From Heterodera schachtii (lineage: Eukaryota > Nematoda > Chromadorea > Rhabditida > Heteroderidae): a DNA stretch of 64,000 nt. The notes beneath the pieces are model-generated. The model was not told the DNA's origin, made no database searches, and saw nothing but the letters and a program-made list of their open reading frames with translations. This document shows positions 12,232-22,302 of the stretch, piece after piece. The translations under genes were made by a program, and so were the position numbers. Position 1 is the stretch's first letter; every line of letters begins with the position of its first letter. The stretch spans positions 484,488 through 548,487 of the forward strand of contig SIJG01000002.1 in the NCBI GenBank assembly GCA_023374025.1, in the 5' to 3' direction.

Positions 12232-12932
12232 ACCATTTTATTAAAAACAGAAAATAATGTTTAACCCCGCTTTGGCTTTTTCTTTTACCATTATTTGTCT
12301 CCATTTTTCATTTACCTTTTCAAATACCAATTCATCAGTGAGTTTTCACTTTAATTGTTTATTTAAATCCATTTTCATTAGATTGAAGATGATATGTAGG
12401 GCTGGGATTTTTAGGCAAATGCCTAAAATTTTTGCGCACTTAATACGTTCAGATAAGCACGAGAAAAGCATTTTCCGCTTGGTTTGGGGTGTACCGTATA
12501 TACTCTTTTTATATGCCATGGTATATTATTTTTCAACCTCCTCAGAAGGGGGTAGATAATTGGAGGTTGGTAGATTAATGGAGGCTGGGAGATTTTTCAG
12601 CTGATTTATTCAGTGGAAATTTTTTGAAATTTTTTTGAACATGTCGCAAAAAATGTAATCGCGTCAAAAAAAAAATCAAAAAACGTATTTCTGCGTTGAA
12701 ATTTTTCGATTCTGATGTCATTATCGGACACTAGAAATATCTATTTTGGCGCTTCGTACTAAAATAGTAAAAATTTACTATTTCGAGATTTTCAGGAAAA
12801 TTCCTTAACAAAAATGCAATAAAACCAAGAAATACACCCTTAAGAAACGACTTAACATTTTTTCAAAAAATGCACCCCTAAGAATCGGTCTAAAATTTTT
12901 TTCAAAAGATACCACCAAGAATTGGAAAATTT

Positions 12933-14333
12933 GGTAATAGTACCGATGGTAGCCCACCTTTTTCGAAAAATGAAATTTTTAAAAAAATTTTCGAAGAAAG
13001 ATTGTATTAGGGGTTTTAAGGGCCAGAGAATACGAATCTGACATTAATTTCGACCTATGTCGAACAGGGCTGGGCGAAACTTCGGCTTCGGCTTCGAAAA
13101 CTTCGAAAACTTCGGGTTTTTTGAGCTTCGAACTTCGTGCTTCGGCTTCGGCTATTTTACCCGAAGTTTCGGGAAAAATACACCCCTAAAGATTGATTTT
13201 CAATGTGAAAATGCACCCTTAGTGATGGGCTTTTGATAAATGATAAACTTAAATTAATATATATTTATTAATTTTTTTTTTTAATTTTTTGTTCACACGC
13301 ATGGTCGAGTGGTATTGCTCTTGGCTCTTTTCATTATATTTCCTTTGGATCAGTTCACATCCAAGCACTTGCTTTTCTTCTAATTTTTCAAAATTATTCC
13401 TTTTTTCGACGGAAATTTAATATAAATTTAACAATTAAAATCGCAAAATCTTTTCATTTTTGAACTAAATCTGTCACTAAAATTTCAAATTTTCACCGGC
13501 GGCGCCAATCGTCACTGCCGGACCCTAAAAAGCCTCTATTTTATTTTAAAAAAAAGTAGCTCAACGTCGCAAAATTTGGTCATTTTTTGGTGTAAATCTG
13601 CTAACAAATTGCACTCAGATTAAAAAAAAATTTTCCCGGCGGCGCCTATCTGCACCGCCGGAGTTCCAAAATTCCCTTTATTTTTTAAATTGACTCAAAA
13701 ACCGTGAGTATTCTAAGAATTATAAAAATTTACAAAACACATTGTTAAAAAAATCATTATATTTATTTATCAAAAGGGGTTGTTGGTTGATCTATTTGAT
13801 ATTTAACCGAAATTTTGTGATGAAAAAATTTTTTGGAATTAAAAAAAATTTTGAAAAAACTTCGGCTTCGGCTTAAAACTTCGAAAACTTCGGGTTTTTT
13901 GGGCTTCGAGCTTCGGACTTCGGCTTCGAATAAAAATTGGGCTTCGCCTTCGGCTTCGGCTTCGAGTGCAAAGCCGAGCTTCGCCCAGCCCTGATGTCGA
14001 ACCCCGAAACAGAATTCGAGCAGAAGGTCGAAAATTCAAATTCTCGAATTTCACATTGATCTAAAAATGGTTTAAATGCTCTTTTATTAGAGTTGTTGAC
14101 TTTTAGTTTGTTTTCCCTATATATAAAACTATTTTTAGACCAAAAATGTGAAATTAGAAAATTTGAATTTTCGACTTTTTGTTCGAACCCGGGTTCGGAG
14201 TTCGACATAGGTCGAAATTAATGTCAGATTTGGGTTCTCCGGCCCTTAAAACCCCTAATACAACCTTTTCTTCGAAAAAATTTCAAAAATTTCATTTTTC
14301 GAAAAAGGGGGAATACCATCGGTACTATTACCG
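12933..14333. repeat. Long fold-back element with about 200-bp arms
   Basis: The left arm runs from GGTAATAGTACCGATGGTA through AGGGGTTTTAAGGGCC and GACATTAATTTCGACC. The right arm carries the same blocks in reverse. A hAT-type element (13065-13993) has inserted into the left arm after ATGTCGAA. Related, shorter fold-backs lie near 7070-7215 and 26240-26500. Confidence 0.8.
13065..13993. mobile_element. hAT-type element, TSD ATGTCGAA
   Basis: Ends CAGGGCTGGGCGAA / TTCGCCCAGCCCTG with a perfect 8-bp duplication ATGTCGAA (13057-13064 and 13994-14001). Both subterminal regions are built of CTTCGG-type repeats. Inside are two GC-rich near-palindromes (13495 and 13635) and a segment near 13300-13380 with a TGGTCGAGTGG box-A-like word. 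Confidence 0.92.
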
Positions 14334-15524
14334 AAAATTTTCTTAAAAATTCTTCACACTTTTTTTCTTGTCAAATTTTGATTAAAAATGTTCAGTTTTG
14401 ATAAGGGAATAATTCAAAGGAAAAGTACCTCATTTGCAACTCTAACTAGTGAATAAAAATTATTTTGGGCAGGGCTGGATGGAGTCGGAGATGACAACGA
14501 ATTGTTCATTTATTAGCCCCTTTTACTGTTGAATTGAGTTTAATTTTTTTTTGGAAAATGTGCCAAAAAAATTATTAAAAAATTCTATTTATCCCCCACC
14601 GGCACATAAATGGAGGCTGGTATATTATTTTTCAACCTCCTCAGAAGGGGGTATATAATTGGAGGCCGGCAGATTAATGGAGGCTGGCATATAAAAAGAG
14701 TATATACGGTATACGATTACTTTTATAATGCCTAACTTTGCCTATTTTGGACTTTTTGTGCTTAATGCCTAAATGCCTATTTCGCCAATTTTGGCGCTTA
14801 TTTTCATGATTTTCGAAAAAATCCTTAACAAAAATGCAATAAAAACGAAAAATACACCCCTAAGAATCGAGCCGAAAAAATTTCGGAAAATACACCCCTA
14901 AGAATTGAAAAAAATTTTCACAAAAATTTGATCCCCAGAATTTAATTCTTTTTCTTGATAAAAATTTTAAGTTTAAAAATTGTCCTTATTCGAAAAACTT
15001 TAAAACAATTGAAATATAAGCAAAAAAAAGTGTTTTGAAAATTTTTACGTGTTTTCCTATTTAAAAAGCGTCAATAAAAAAATTTTATTTGCCTATTTTA
15101 GTGCCTATTTGAGGATTTTTGTGCCTGTTCAATGCCTATTTTGCGATTTTTTCTGCCTATTTTAGGTGCCTATTTCGCGATTTTTTGTGCCTAAAAATCC
15201 CAGCCCTAATGATATGCTAATTGCTTTTATGAAAGGCCAACAAAAAAATCTTCAAATCAGTAAATATGCAATCCAAAAATACGAGGCATACCTTGGCATT
15301 TTGTATTTTTTGAAAAAGAATTGGAAATGCGAAAATATCCTTGAAAATTTTGATGAATTTGAACGGAACGAATGCCAAAAAATATCGCAAATATTTGGTC
15401 ATTTGTACGAATATTTGCTCAGAGAGTACGCCGGAATTCCAGCAGTGAAGCCAAAATCCGTGCATAAAATATGGTCAATTGAAATTTAAGGGTCAATTTT
15501 TTTATGCTGTGAATTCCCTTATTT

Positions 15525-16000
15525 GTAGGGTTGTAAATTATATGGACTATAAAACGCTAAATATGGACATAAAATATGGACTAAAAAAGCCCGAAATATG
15601 GACTAAAAAGCCCAAAAATGGCCAAATATGGACCAAAATATGGTCTAAAAAATGCCAAAATATATGTTTTAAACCCTCAAAAATACCAAAAAAGGTGTGT
15701 ATATTTAATATTTGCTTAAATAAACTTAAAAAGTACAATAAACGACTAAAAAATTGATTTAAAACTTAAAAATGCATTTTTTTTATTGTTGTTCGTTGTA
15801 TCAAAAATACCTCCAAGTTTGCCAAAATTTCGAAAAAATTCTCATTAAAAAAAGAAATGTTCACAAAAAAATGGCGAAAATATTTCTTAAAAATGCCAAA
15901 ATGACGACGAAAACTCAAATTTTTCGTATTTTTGGGGGGTGTAATTTATAAACAATTTCCAAAAAGTTGATCGTTAGGGGTGTATTTTTCGCTTTTTCGC
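15525..16000. repeat. Insert of unknown type in the pseudogene
   Basis: Foreign AT-rich sequence starting TAGGGTTGTAAATTATATGG, with many ATATGGACTAAAA words, lies between two segments that are continuous in the paralogue at 37136-38726. The flanks CTTATTTG and CTTTTTCG match at 6 of 8 positions, possibly a decayed duplication. No matching right terminus was found, so the element may be truncated. Confidence 0.5.
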
Positions 16001-16618
16001 AGTTTTATTTTAATCCGAATAAATATTATAAATATCAATTAAAAAAATGGTGCCATCATAATGTTGAACCAAAATTATTGAATGAAAATAAATTGAGAAA
16101 TGAAATTAAATCGGAAAACGGACCAAAGATGCAAATTAATGAAATGATTCTGCAATTGGCAATTGACATCGCCAATGATGAGTGCCCAAATGAAAGTGTT
16201 GAGGAAATAATAAAACAAAATTTTGATCGAAATTTATACGAAATGTTTAAAAAAGCGGAAGAAAGGGCACAAGAAGAAAAAGGCAGTTCATCATCATTGG
16301 GTGCTTTTGATGATAAGCATTTGATAATTATCGGGTCAAAATTTGATGATTCAAACATATGGGTGAGCATTCAATTAAATTTAACTTAAATATTATTTTT
16401 AATTATGCCAAATTAAGTGTGATGATGCTTTCTTTATTCACTGAATTTTTGAAAGAAAGGGCAATGAATTTTGGGAAAATGCGAGTGCAAGGAGAGTGTG
16501 CCCGAATAATATGGCTTCATTCAAATAGCATTTTATATGAGAGAACGGGAGAGGATGAAGCGCAAAAGAATGAGGCCCATTTTGGCGTTGTGTATTTGAT
16601 GAAAAAGCATTGGCAATG

Positions 16619-17050
16619 GGGACCCACGCGTTTCGGCTCTGGCGTTTCGGCGCCAGCTCGTTTTTCCACTTAAGCTTTTTTCTTTGGCATCCAAATCCAA
16701 CAATCTTGGTATCATTCGAAAGCTCTTATCATGCTCTATTAGCCTTACAAAAAGCGGATAGATTTTCAAGCCTATAAAAAGATTTTATTAAGAAAAAACT
16801 TCAAAAATTTCGACTTTTAGAAATTTTCATGTATAACTTTTTTGGTAATTGTCTAATCGCGAAGCAATCGCTTAAAAAAAAGTTTCTAAACATGTTAAGC
16901 TTTCGAATGATATCAACAATGTTGGATTTGAATTACATAGAAAAAAGTTATAGCCCAAAAACATGCTGGCGCCGAAACGCCAGCGCCGAAACGCCGGCGC
17001 CGAAACGCCAGCGCCGAAACGCCAGCGCCGAAACGCAGTGGACCGACCCT
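16619..17050. mobile_element. hAT-type element with GCGTTTCGGCGC repeats, TSD TGGCAATG
   Basis: A perfect 8-bp duplication TGGCAATG (16611-16618 and 17051-17058) marks the ends. The left end is GGGACCCACGCGTTTCGG; the right end read in reverse starts AGGGTCGGTCCACTGCG. Near both ends a 12-bp word of the type GCGCCGAAACGC is repeated up to five times. It interrupts the second repeat unit of the secreted protein gene. Confidence 0.85.
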
Positions 17051-17469
17051 TGGCAATGTGACAAAATTGGAAAAGAATTCGCAGAGAAATGCCAAAATAT
17101 CGAAAATATTGGACATTTTGTATGAATATTTTTTTCCGGATTATGTTGAAGGTATTTTTGATTTTCCTAAAATATATAATATAAATGATTTTTTAAGCTA
17201 AAAACCGGAAGATATCCAAACAATTTCCCAATGTGAAGCCATTATTTGTAGATTATGGAGGATATTTTTCATATTTATCAACTGTTGTCAAACGACTGAA
17301 TTACACTTCAAAATGTTTTTGGAAAAAAGGTGATGAAGAATTGAGTAATTTCGCGCCATATATGAACGAAAAATTTTATTGAGTTTCAATAAAGCTAGGG
17401 TCAAAATTGTTGGGTCAAAATTTTTCGTACTTTTTGGTTACAACTTTTTATTAAAGCATTTGTTCATAT

Positions 17470-18211
17470 CAGGGATGGGCTTTCGCTTTCGCGTTTCGCT
17501 TTCGCATATTTCGCCTTTTTTGGCACTTTCGCTTTCGCGTTTCGCATTTTGGCGCGAAACGCGACTTTTACACCCCTAAGAATTGGATTAAATTCCCCTA
17601 AAAGTTTTCAAAATTTTACCTATAAATTGGATAATTTTTATTGAAAACCTGTTTATAAATGCTCAGATTCCAATTTTTACTCCGGCGGCGCCTTTCGGCA
17701 CCGCCGCGCCCCCAAAACTCATAATTTTTCTTTAAAAAATGGCCAAAATCACAAAATTTGGTGTTTTAATGAAAATCTGTTCCAGCGGCGCCTATCGGCA
17801 CCGCGGCGCCACAAAACTCTTATTTTCCCTTAGAGAAATTTACAAATATCGCAAAATTTGGTCATTTTTTGTGAAAATCTGTCAACAAATTTTATTCAAA
17901 TTTTCAAAAATTTTCCCGGCGGCGCCTACCGGCGCCGCCTGCCCCCTCTTCCCAAAAAAATTTTTGGAAAAAGCGCGCCTCAAATAGCTTTTTATTGATT
18001 TTTAAAATTTGGAATAAAATTTTACAAAAAATGATTTTTCTTTATGATTTTAACTATTAAAAAGTTGTAGAAAAAATTTCGCTTTCGCGTTTCGCAATTT
18101 CGCGTTTTTTGGAATTTCGCGTTTCGCATTTATTTTTATTTCGCATTTTTTACTTTCGCAAATTTCGTGTTTCGCGTTTCGCATTTTATTTTTCGATTTG
18201 GCCCATCCCTG
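17470..18211. mobile_element. hAT-type element, TSD GTTCATAT
   Basis: Ends CAGGGATGGGC / GCCCATCCCTG with a perfect 8-bp duplication GTTCATAT (17462-17469 and 18212-18219). Subterminal regions are dense in TTTCGCGTTTCGC. Three GC-rich near-palindromes lie inside (about 17683, 17783 and 17917). A second copy of the host flank at about 19175 has no insert at the same point. A truncated relative lies at 59290-59479. Confidence 0.92.
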
Positions 18212-18665
18212 GTTCATATGCATAAGTGGTCAAGTGGCTAAGCCTTTTGACTTTCATTATTTGTCTCTTGGGTTCAATTCAGCGATGGAACAGAAAACTT
18301 TTAATATATTTTCTTTACCATTATTTTAATTGAACTTAATTAATAAAAAATATTTCAACTTAAAAATTTTATTTTTTTTTTTCATTTTTAAACAGACTAA
18401 AAACCCACAAATTAAATACACACAAATTTTCAAATTAAAAAAAAAATTTCTCTTGGGAAAATTCCCGGTTGGTCCCGGTTTTTCTCGCGGTCCCGGTCGA
18501 AAAACTTGGCCCGGTCCCGACTTTTCTGGTCCCGGTAAGTCCCGGTTTTTGTCAAATTTCCCGGTCCCGCTCAACTCTAGTTTTTTGAAAAAAATTTTTG
18601 ACATTCTGAAAACTTATCGAAGCAATAATCAGAAGCAAGAAAAAAGAAAGAGAGAGCGAAAGAGT
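18212..18665 (+). repeat. Host segment duplication, copy 1 (hAT site empty)
   Basis: Carries in order a tRNA-like segment (TGGTCAAGTGGCTAAG ... GGGTTCAATTC), the word ACTTAATTAATAAAAAATAT, a C/G-rich stretch of repeated CCCGGT words, and ATCAGAAGCAAGAAAAAAG. The same order occurs at 19180-20160, where a hAT-type element splits the TTAATTAA. The tRNA-like part has A- and B-box-like words but no good cloverleaf, so it looks like a SINE-type or pseudo-tRNA sequence. Confidence 0.8.
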
Positions 18666-19179
18666 AGAGCATGCTCTATTAGCCTTTCAAAAAGCGAAAA
18701 GATTTTCTAGCCTGTCAAAAATTCTCTTCAAAATTTCGATTTTTTGTAATTTTCATGCATAACTTTTTTGGTAACTGTCTAATCGCAAAACATTATTTTA
18801 GAAATAACTTCTAAACATGTTAAGTTTTCGAATGGTACCAACAATGTTGGCTTTGGATAATAAAGAAGAAAGTTATAGTGGAAAAAGTTCTGGGGCGCCC
18901 AAACGTGACGGCCCAACTGAGGTAACCGACCGATCCCTATAGATTAGTTTTTTGTAGAGTTGAGCGGGACCGGGACCGGGGCGGGAAATCCCGGGTTTTT
19001 CAGGTCCCGGTCCCGGTCGCGGTTTTTGGAAAAGCAGAAATCCCGGTCCCGGATTTGCCAGTCCCGGTCCCGGCGGGACTGAATAAGCATTGGTAAGAAT
19101 GGGGGTCCGGGTGAGAAAAGAGAAGGAAATTGGTGAAGCAGAAATTTTTGAGATAAATTATTTATTTTCATTTAAAGCA
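18666..19179. repeat. Spacer between duplication copies, repeat-derived
   Basis: Contains GCTCTATTAGCC followed by ACTTTTTTGGTAACTG (a word pair shared with 16730-16850). It also has GGGGCGCCCAAACG, like the ends of the GGGACC-type elements, and a stretch of CCCGGTCCCGG words at about 18960-19080. No gene seen. Confidence 0.5.
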
Positions 19180-20160
19180 TTTGTTTATATGCATAAGTGG
19201 TCAAGTGGCTAAGCCTTTTGACTTTCATTATTTGTCTCTTGGGTTCAATTTAGCGATGGAACAAAAAATTTTTATATTTCTTTACCATTATTTTAATTGA
19301 ACTTAATTAATAGGGCTGGGATTTTTAGGCACAAAAAATGGCGAAATAGGCACTAAAATAGGCAAAAAAAATTTGTTATTAAAGCTTTTTAAGTAGCAAA
19401 ACACGTAAAAATTAATCAAAAATTTTATTTTGCCTATATTTCAATTGTTTTAAAGTTGTTTTTGATAAAAATACTTTTTTAAACCAAAATTTTTTATCAA
19501 TGAAAAAAAATTAAATTTTGGGGACGAAGTTTGTGAAAATTTTTATTCAATTCTTAGGGGTATATTTTCTGGAATTTTTTTTGGGTCGATTCTTAGGGGT
19601 GTATTTTTCATTTTTATTGCACTTTTGTTAAGGATTTTTTCGAAAATCCTGAAAAAGGCGCCAAAAATGGCGAAATAGGCACAAAAATAGGCATTTAGGC
19701 ATTAAGCACAAAAAGTCCAAAATAGGCAAAAATAGGCGTTATAAAAGTCATCGTAAACACCCCAAACCAAGCGGAAAATGCTTTTTTCGTGCTTATCTAA
19801 GCGTATCAAGTGCGCAGAAATTTTACGCATTTGCCTAAAAATCCCAGTCCTATTAATTAATAAAAAATATTTAAACTTAAAAATTTTTTTTTTTTCATTT
19901 TTCAAATTAAGTACACACAAATTTTCAAATTTTTTCAAAAAAATTTCTCTTGGGAAAATTCCCGATTGGTCCCGGTTTTTCTCGCGGTCCCGGTCGAAAA
20001 ACTTGGTCCCGGTCCCGACTTTTCTGGTCCCGGTCCCGGTTTTTGTCAAATTTCCCGGTCCCACTCAACTCTAGTTTTTTGACAAAAATTTTTTATATTC
20101 TGAAAACTTATCGAAGCAATAATCAGAAGCAAGAAAAAAGAAAGAGAGAGCGAAAGAGTG
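19180..20160 (+). repeat. Host segment duplication, copy 2 (hAT site occupied)
   Basis: Same block order as 18212-18665 (tRNA-like segment, TTAATTAA target, CCCGGT-rich stretch, ATCAGAAGCAAGAAAAAAG), but carrying the 542-bp element 19311-19852. The pair gives a natural before-and-after view of the insertion. Confidence 0.8.
19311..19852. mobile_element. hAT-type MITE, TSD TTAATTAA
   Basis: Ends TAGGGCTGGGATTTTTAGGC / GCCTAAAAATCCCAGTCCTA with the 8-bp duplication TTAATTAA (19303-19310 and 19853-19860). The empty site is at about 18336-18343. Same family as 12397-15208 but without the nested elements. Confidence 0.92.
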
Positions 20161-20322
20161 AGAAGTGAGAGAGAGAGAGAAAGAAAAAATAAAGAAAAAG
20201 GAAAGAGGAAAAGAGAGCGAAAAATGGAAAACAAAATAGAGAGCGATGGAGGGCAGAAGCAAGAGAAGAAAGAGAGAGCGAATAGAAGAGTGAGAAGAGA
20301 GAGAGAGAGAATGAAGTGAAGA

Positions 20323-20371
<49 letters not shown>

Positions 20372-20600
20372 CAAAGGAAAGAGAGAGGAGATTTCTTGTT
20401 CTTTCTATTTTTTTCTCTTTTTTTCTTCTTTTTCCTCTTTCTTCCACTTCCTCTCTGTCCTCTGTTTCCTTTTCCTCCCCCTCTTTTTGTTCCTTCTCCT
20501 CTTTTTATTCCTCTTCTTCTCTTTCCTCTTCCTCTTTTTGTTCCTCTTCCTTCGTTTCCTCCTTTTCATTTTCCTCATTTGATTCGCTTTTCCCACTTTT
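20161..20600. repeat. Purine microsatellite (GA)n followed by a pyrimidine tract
   Basis: A (GA)n run of about 44 bases at 20324-20367 sits in a longer GAAA/GAGA-rich stretch, followed from about 20400 by a CT-rich stretch. Frames rich in Ser/Leu/Phe here are simple-repeat translations. The left part of the CT stretch overlaps the acidic tail of the gene at 20505-20966. Confidence 0.85.
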
Positions 20601-20966
20601 TAAATTCAAATTTGCCAATTTTTCTTTGAGCTCTTCAACCATTTGTTTGAAATTTGGGCTTTCATTTTCATTTCCAAATGCTTCTTCCATTTTTTCAATA
20701 TTTCTTTAATTTCTTTCCATTTTTGGCATTTTCCCCACTTGCAAAGTGCCATTTTCAACAATTTCCACTCAATAATTTTTTCATCTTTTATAATGGGATG
20801 CCAATTCTCAGTCCGAAGGATTTCTTCCAATTCCCTGACCAAATTAGGGACAATTTTTTCCTGAATATCTGTGAGAAAATTACATTAATTACTTTCGGAT
20901 GGACATATTAATTAGTGAATTTTATAATTTCATACCATTATGAAGGTTGAAATTTAATTCTGTCAT
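20505..20966 (-). CDS. TFIP11-like C-terminal fragment with an acidic tail (tentative)
   Basis: Exons 20936-20966 and 20868 down to about 20505; GT-AG intron, phases agree. The product starts MTELNFNLHN and continues DIQEKIVPNLVRELEEI, then EWKLLKMALCKW and EIKEILKKWK. The spacing of Trp residues and the IVP-L and EI...WK pattern resemble the C-terminal GCFC-type region of TFIP11 (tuftelin-interacting spliceosome protein). That is recall, not a search. After the last WK the open frame shifts by one: the continuation EAFGNENES...KQMVEELKEKL, ending in a Glu-rich tail, is in another frame. A base missing from an A-run there would join them. It is much shorter than TFIP11, so it is a truncated paralogue, a pseudogene or another small protein. 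A CAG acceptor lies just upstream of the ATG. Confidence 0.4.
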
Positions 20967-20989
20967 TCCGATGAACTGACCCGCTTCGG

Positions 20990-21700
20990 GGAGGACACAA
21001 CAAATAAAAGAGGGACAGAAGGCCAAAACAAAGGCACGGAAATTTAAAAACAAAAGACAAAAAATAATAAATTTCTTACCAAAGACATTAATCGGATGAT
21101 TGGACGGAAGTGTAAAAAAAATGTCGGAAGGAGCGGCGGGCGACACATTTTGTCACTTTCATTCCGTCGCCCTTTGGTAATGGCCCCGCTAATTAGCGCA
21201 GCCAACCGACGGACTTCGCCTTCTTTTAAAGGTCCCCCGCCCCGCCCATCTTTCATTTGGCGCATTACTTTTTTACTGTATTCAGTCCCCACTCCCCAAT
21301 TCATTCATTCAAATTTCTCGTCACCACCGCAATGATTTAATGACGAAAAAGCAACAATTATTAAGGCCCAATTCCGTTTGGAAAAAGAAACGGCCAAAAA
21401 AGTGGTCCCAAAACGCCCTTGCGGGAAGAGAGGAAACTTTTGTTTGTGTTTGCCAACATTCGTTTTGCGAGTTGGACAAACCGATTAGGGCGCTCCACCC
21501 GTACTCTCCTCCCCCCGCCGCTTTCCAACCACACAATGCCTTCCACCCAACTAATCCCATTTTGGGAGGAAGTGATTGGAAGCGATGACGACCTTGTGGA
21601 GGAAGGAAAAAGGTGGCAGGGGAGGAGGGAATGTGCGCGCGGCATCGGCCACCATCAGATTTATTGTTGGAATATAAAGGCAGGAGGGGGGGGGGATATA
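20990..21700. other. Stretch with no confident gene
   Basis: Moderately GC-rich with open frames on both strands (for example a minus frame near 21090-21305), but no motif or supported exon chain. It may be the promoter side of the minus-strand fragment at 20505-20966. Confidence 0.4.
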
Positions 21701-21702
21701 TG

Positions 21703-22125
21703 CAGGGGCGTATCTATAAAAAATTTTCGGGGGGGGGGGGACCCGACCTGAAGACCTTTTTTTTTTGCCCTTTTTTTTTTTTTTTTTGCTATTTACCCAA
21801 TAAAAAAATATTTTTTTCCCCGCTGCTGAGTAAAAACTGCACTTTTTCACTAAAAAATGATCCAATTTTGGCCGTTTTATGGCAAAAAACTTGTAAAAAT
21901 AGTGGAAAATGGAGGTCCGGCGGTGCCGATAGGTGCCGCCGGGAAAAATTTTTCAAAATTTGAGTGCTATTTGTTACGAAAATTGCCTATAAAATTTTTA
22001 AATTTTCGTTTGGGGGGGGGGAATTCGAAAAATGTTTCAATTATGTATTTGCTGGAAAATTTTAAAAAATTTTCATTTCGGGGGGGGAATTCCCCCCCCC
22101 CCCCCCCCCCCTAGATACGCCCTTG
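21703..22125. mobile_element. hAT-type MITE, TSD GATATATG
   Basis: Ends CAGGGGCGTATCTA / TAGATACGCCCTTG with a perfect 8-bp duplication GATATATG (21695-21702 and 22126-22133). It contains a GC-rich near-palindrome at about 21914-21942 and poly-G and poly-C tracts close to both ends. Confidence 0.9.
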
Positions 22126-22302
22126 GATATATGGCGTTGGGAAAACATTCGTAATTCAAAGAGGACAATTGAATTTACAAACTATGACAATGCAATTGGA
22201 AATATTGTGCGAAATAATCGGTATCACAAAACATCACATTAATTTGGGGAGCCATTAGCTCGTGGAATCAAAAAAGCATTCATCTCCTTCTTTTATCCCT
22301 TT

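Larger units (their letters stand above)
12494..14709. mobile_element. TIR element nested in the hAT element, TA target
   Basis: Inverted ends CCGTATATACTCTTTTTATA and the matching TATAAAAAGAGTATATACGG, each next to a TA. A second inverted block (TTTTTCAACCTCCTCAGAAG and related) lies just inside. The element at 19311-19852 has uninterrupted sequence across this point (GGTTTGGGGTG on the minus strand there), which supports insertion. TA-flanked ends are consistent with, but do not prove, a Tc1/mariner-type origin. Confidence 0.7.
12397..15208. mobile_element. hAT-type element carrying nested elements, TSD ATGATATG
   Basis: Ends TAGGGCTGGGATTTTTAGGC / GCCTAAAAATCCCAGCCCTA with a perfect 8-bp duplication ATGATATG (12389-12396 and 15209-15216). 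The duplicated bases are coding sequence of exon 2 of the host gene. A much shorter relative with almost the same ends lies at 19311-19852. Most of the extra length comes from the elements nested at 12494-14709. Confidence 0.92.
12257..17381 (+). pseudogene. Secreted EAHLG-repeat protein gene broken by hAT insertions
   Basis: Paralogue of the minus-strand gene at 37136-38726. Exon 1 (12257-12337) encodes a signal-peptide-like start, MFNPALAFSFTIICLHFSF. Exon 2 begins at 12382 and is cut after 15 bases by the element at 12397-15208; coding resumes at 15217 (LIAFMKGQQ, KYEAYLGILYFLKKNW). A second foreign block lies at about 15525-16000, after which coding returns (QINEMILQLAIDIANDECPN, LYEMFKKAEERA). 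A further exon from about 16418 (LFTEFLKERA, NEAHFGVVYLMKKHW) is interrupted by the element at 16619-17050. A last exon at about 17200-17381 reads FPNVKPLFVDYGGYFSYL. Function unknown; disruption is clear from the matching exons of the paralogue. Confidence 0.8.

Noticed and set aside
20046..20600. Long frames rich in Ser, Leu and Phe or in Arg, Glu and Lys
   Set aside because: They derive from the (GA)n and CT-rich simple repeats and appear on both strands.
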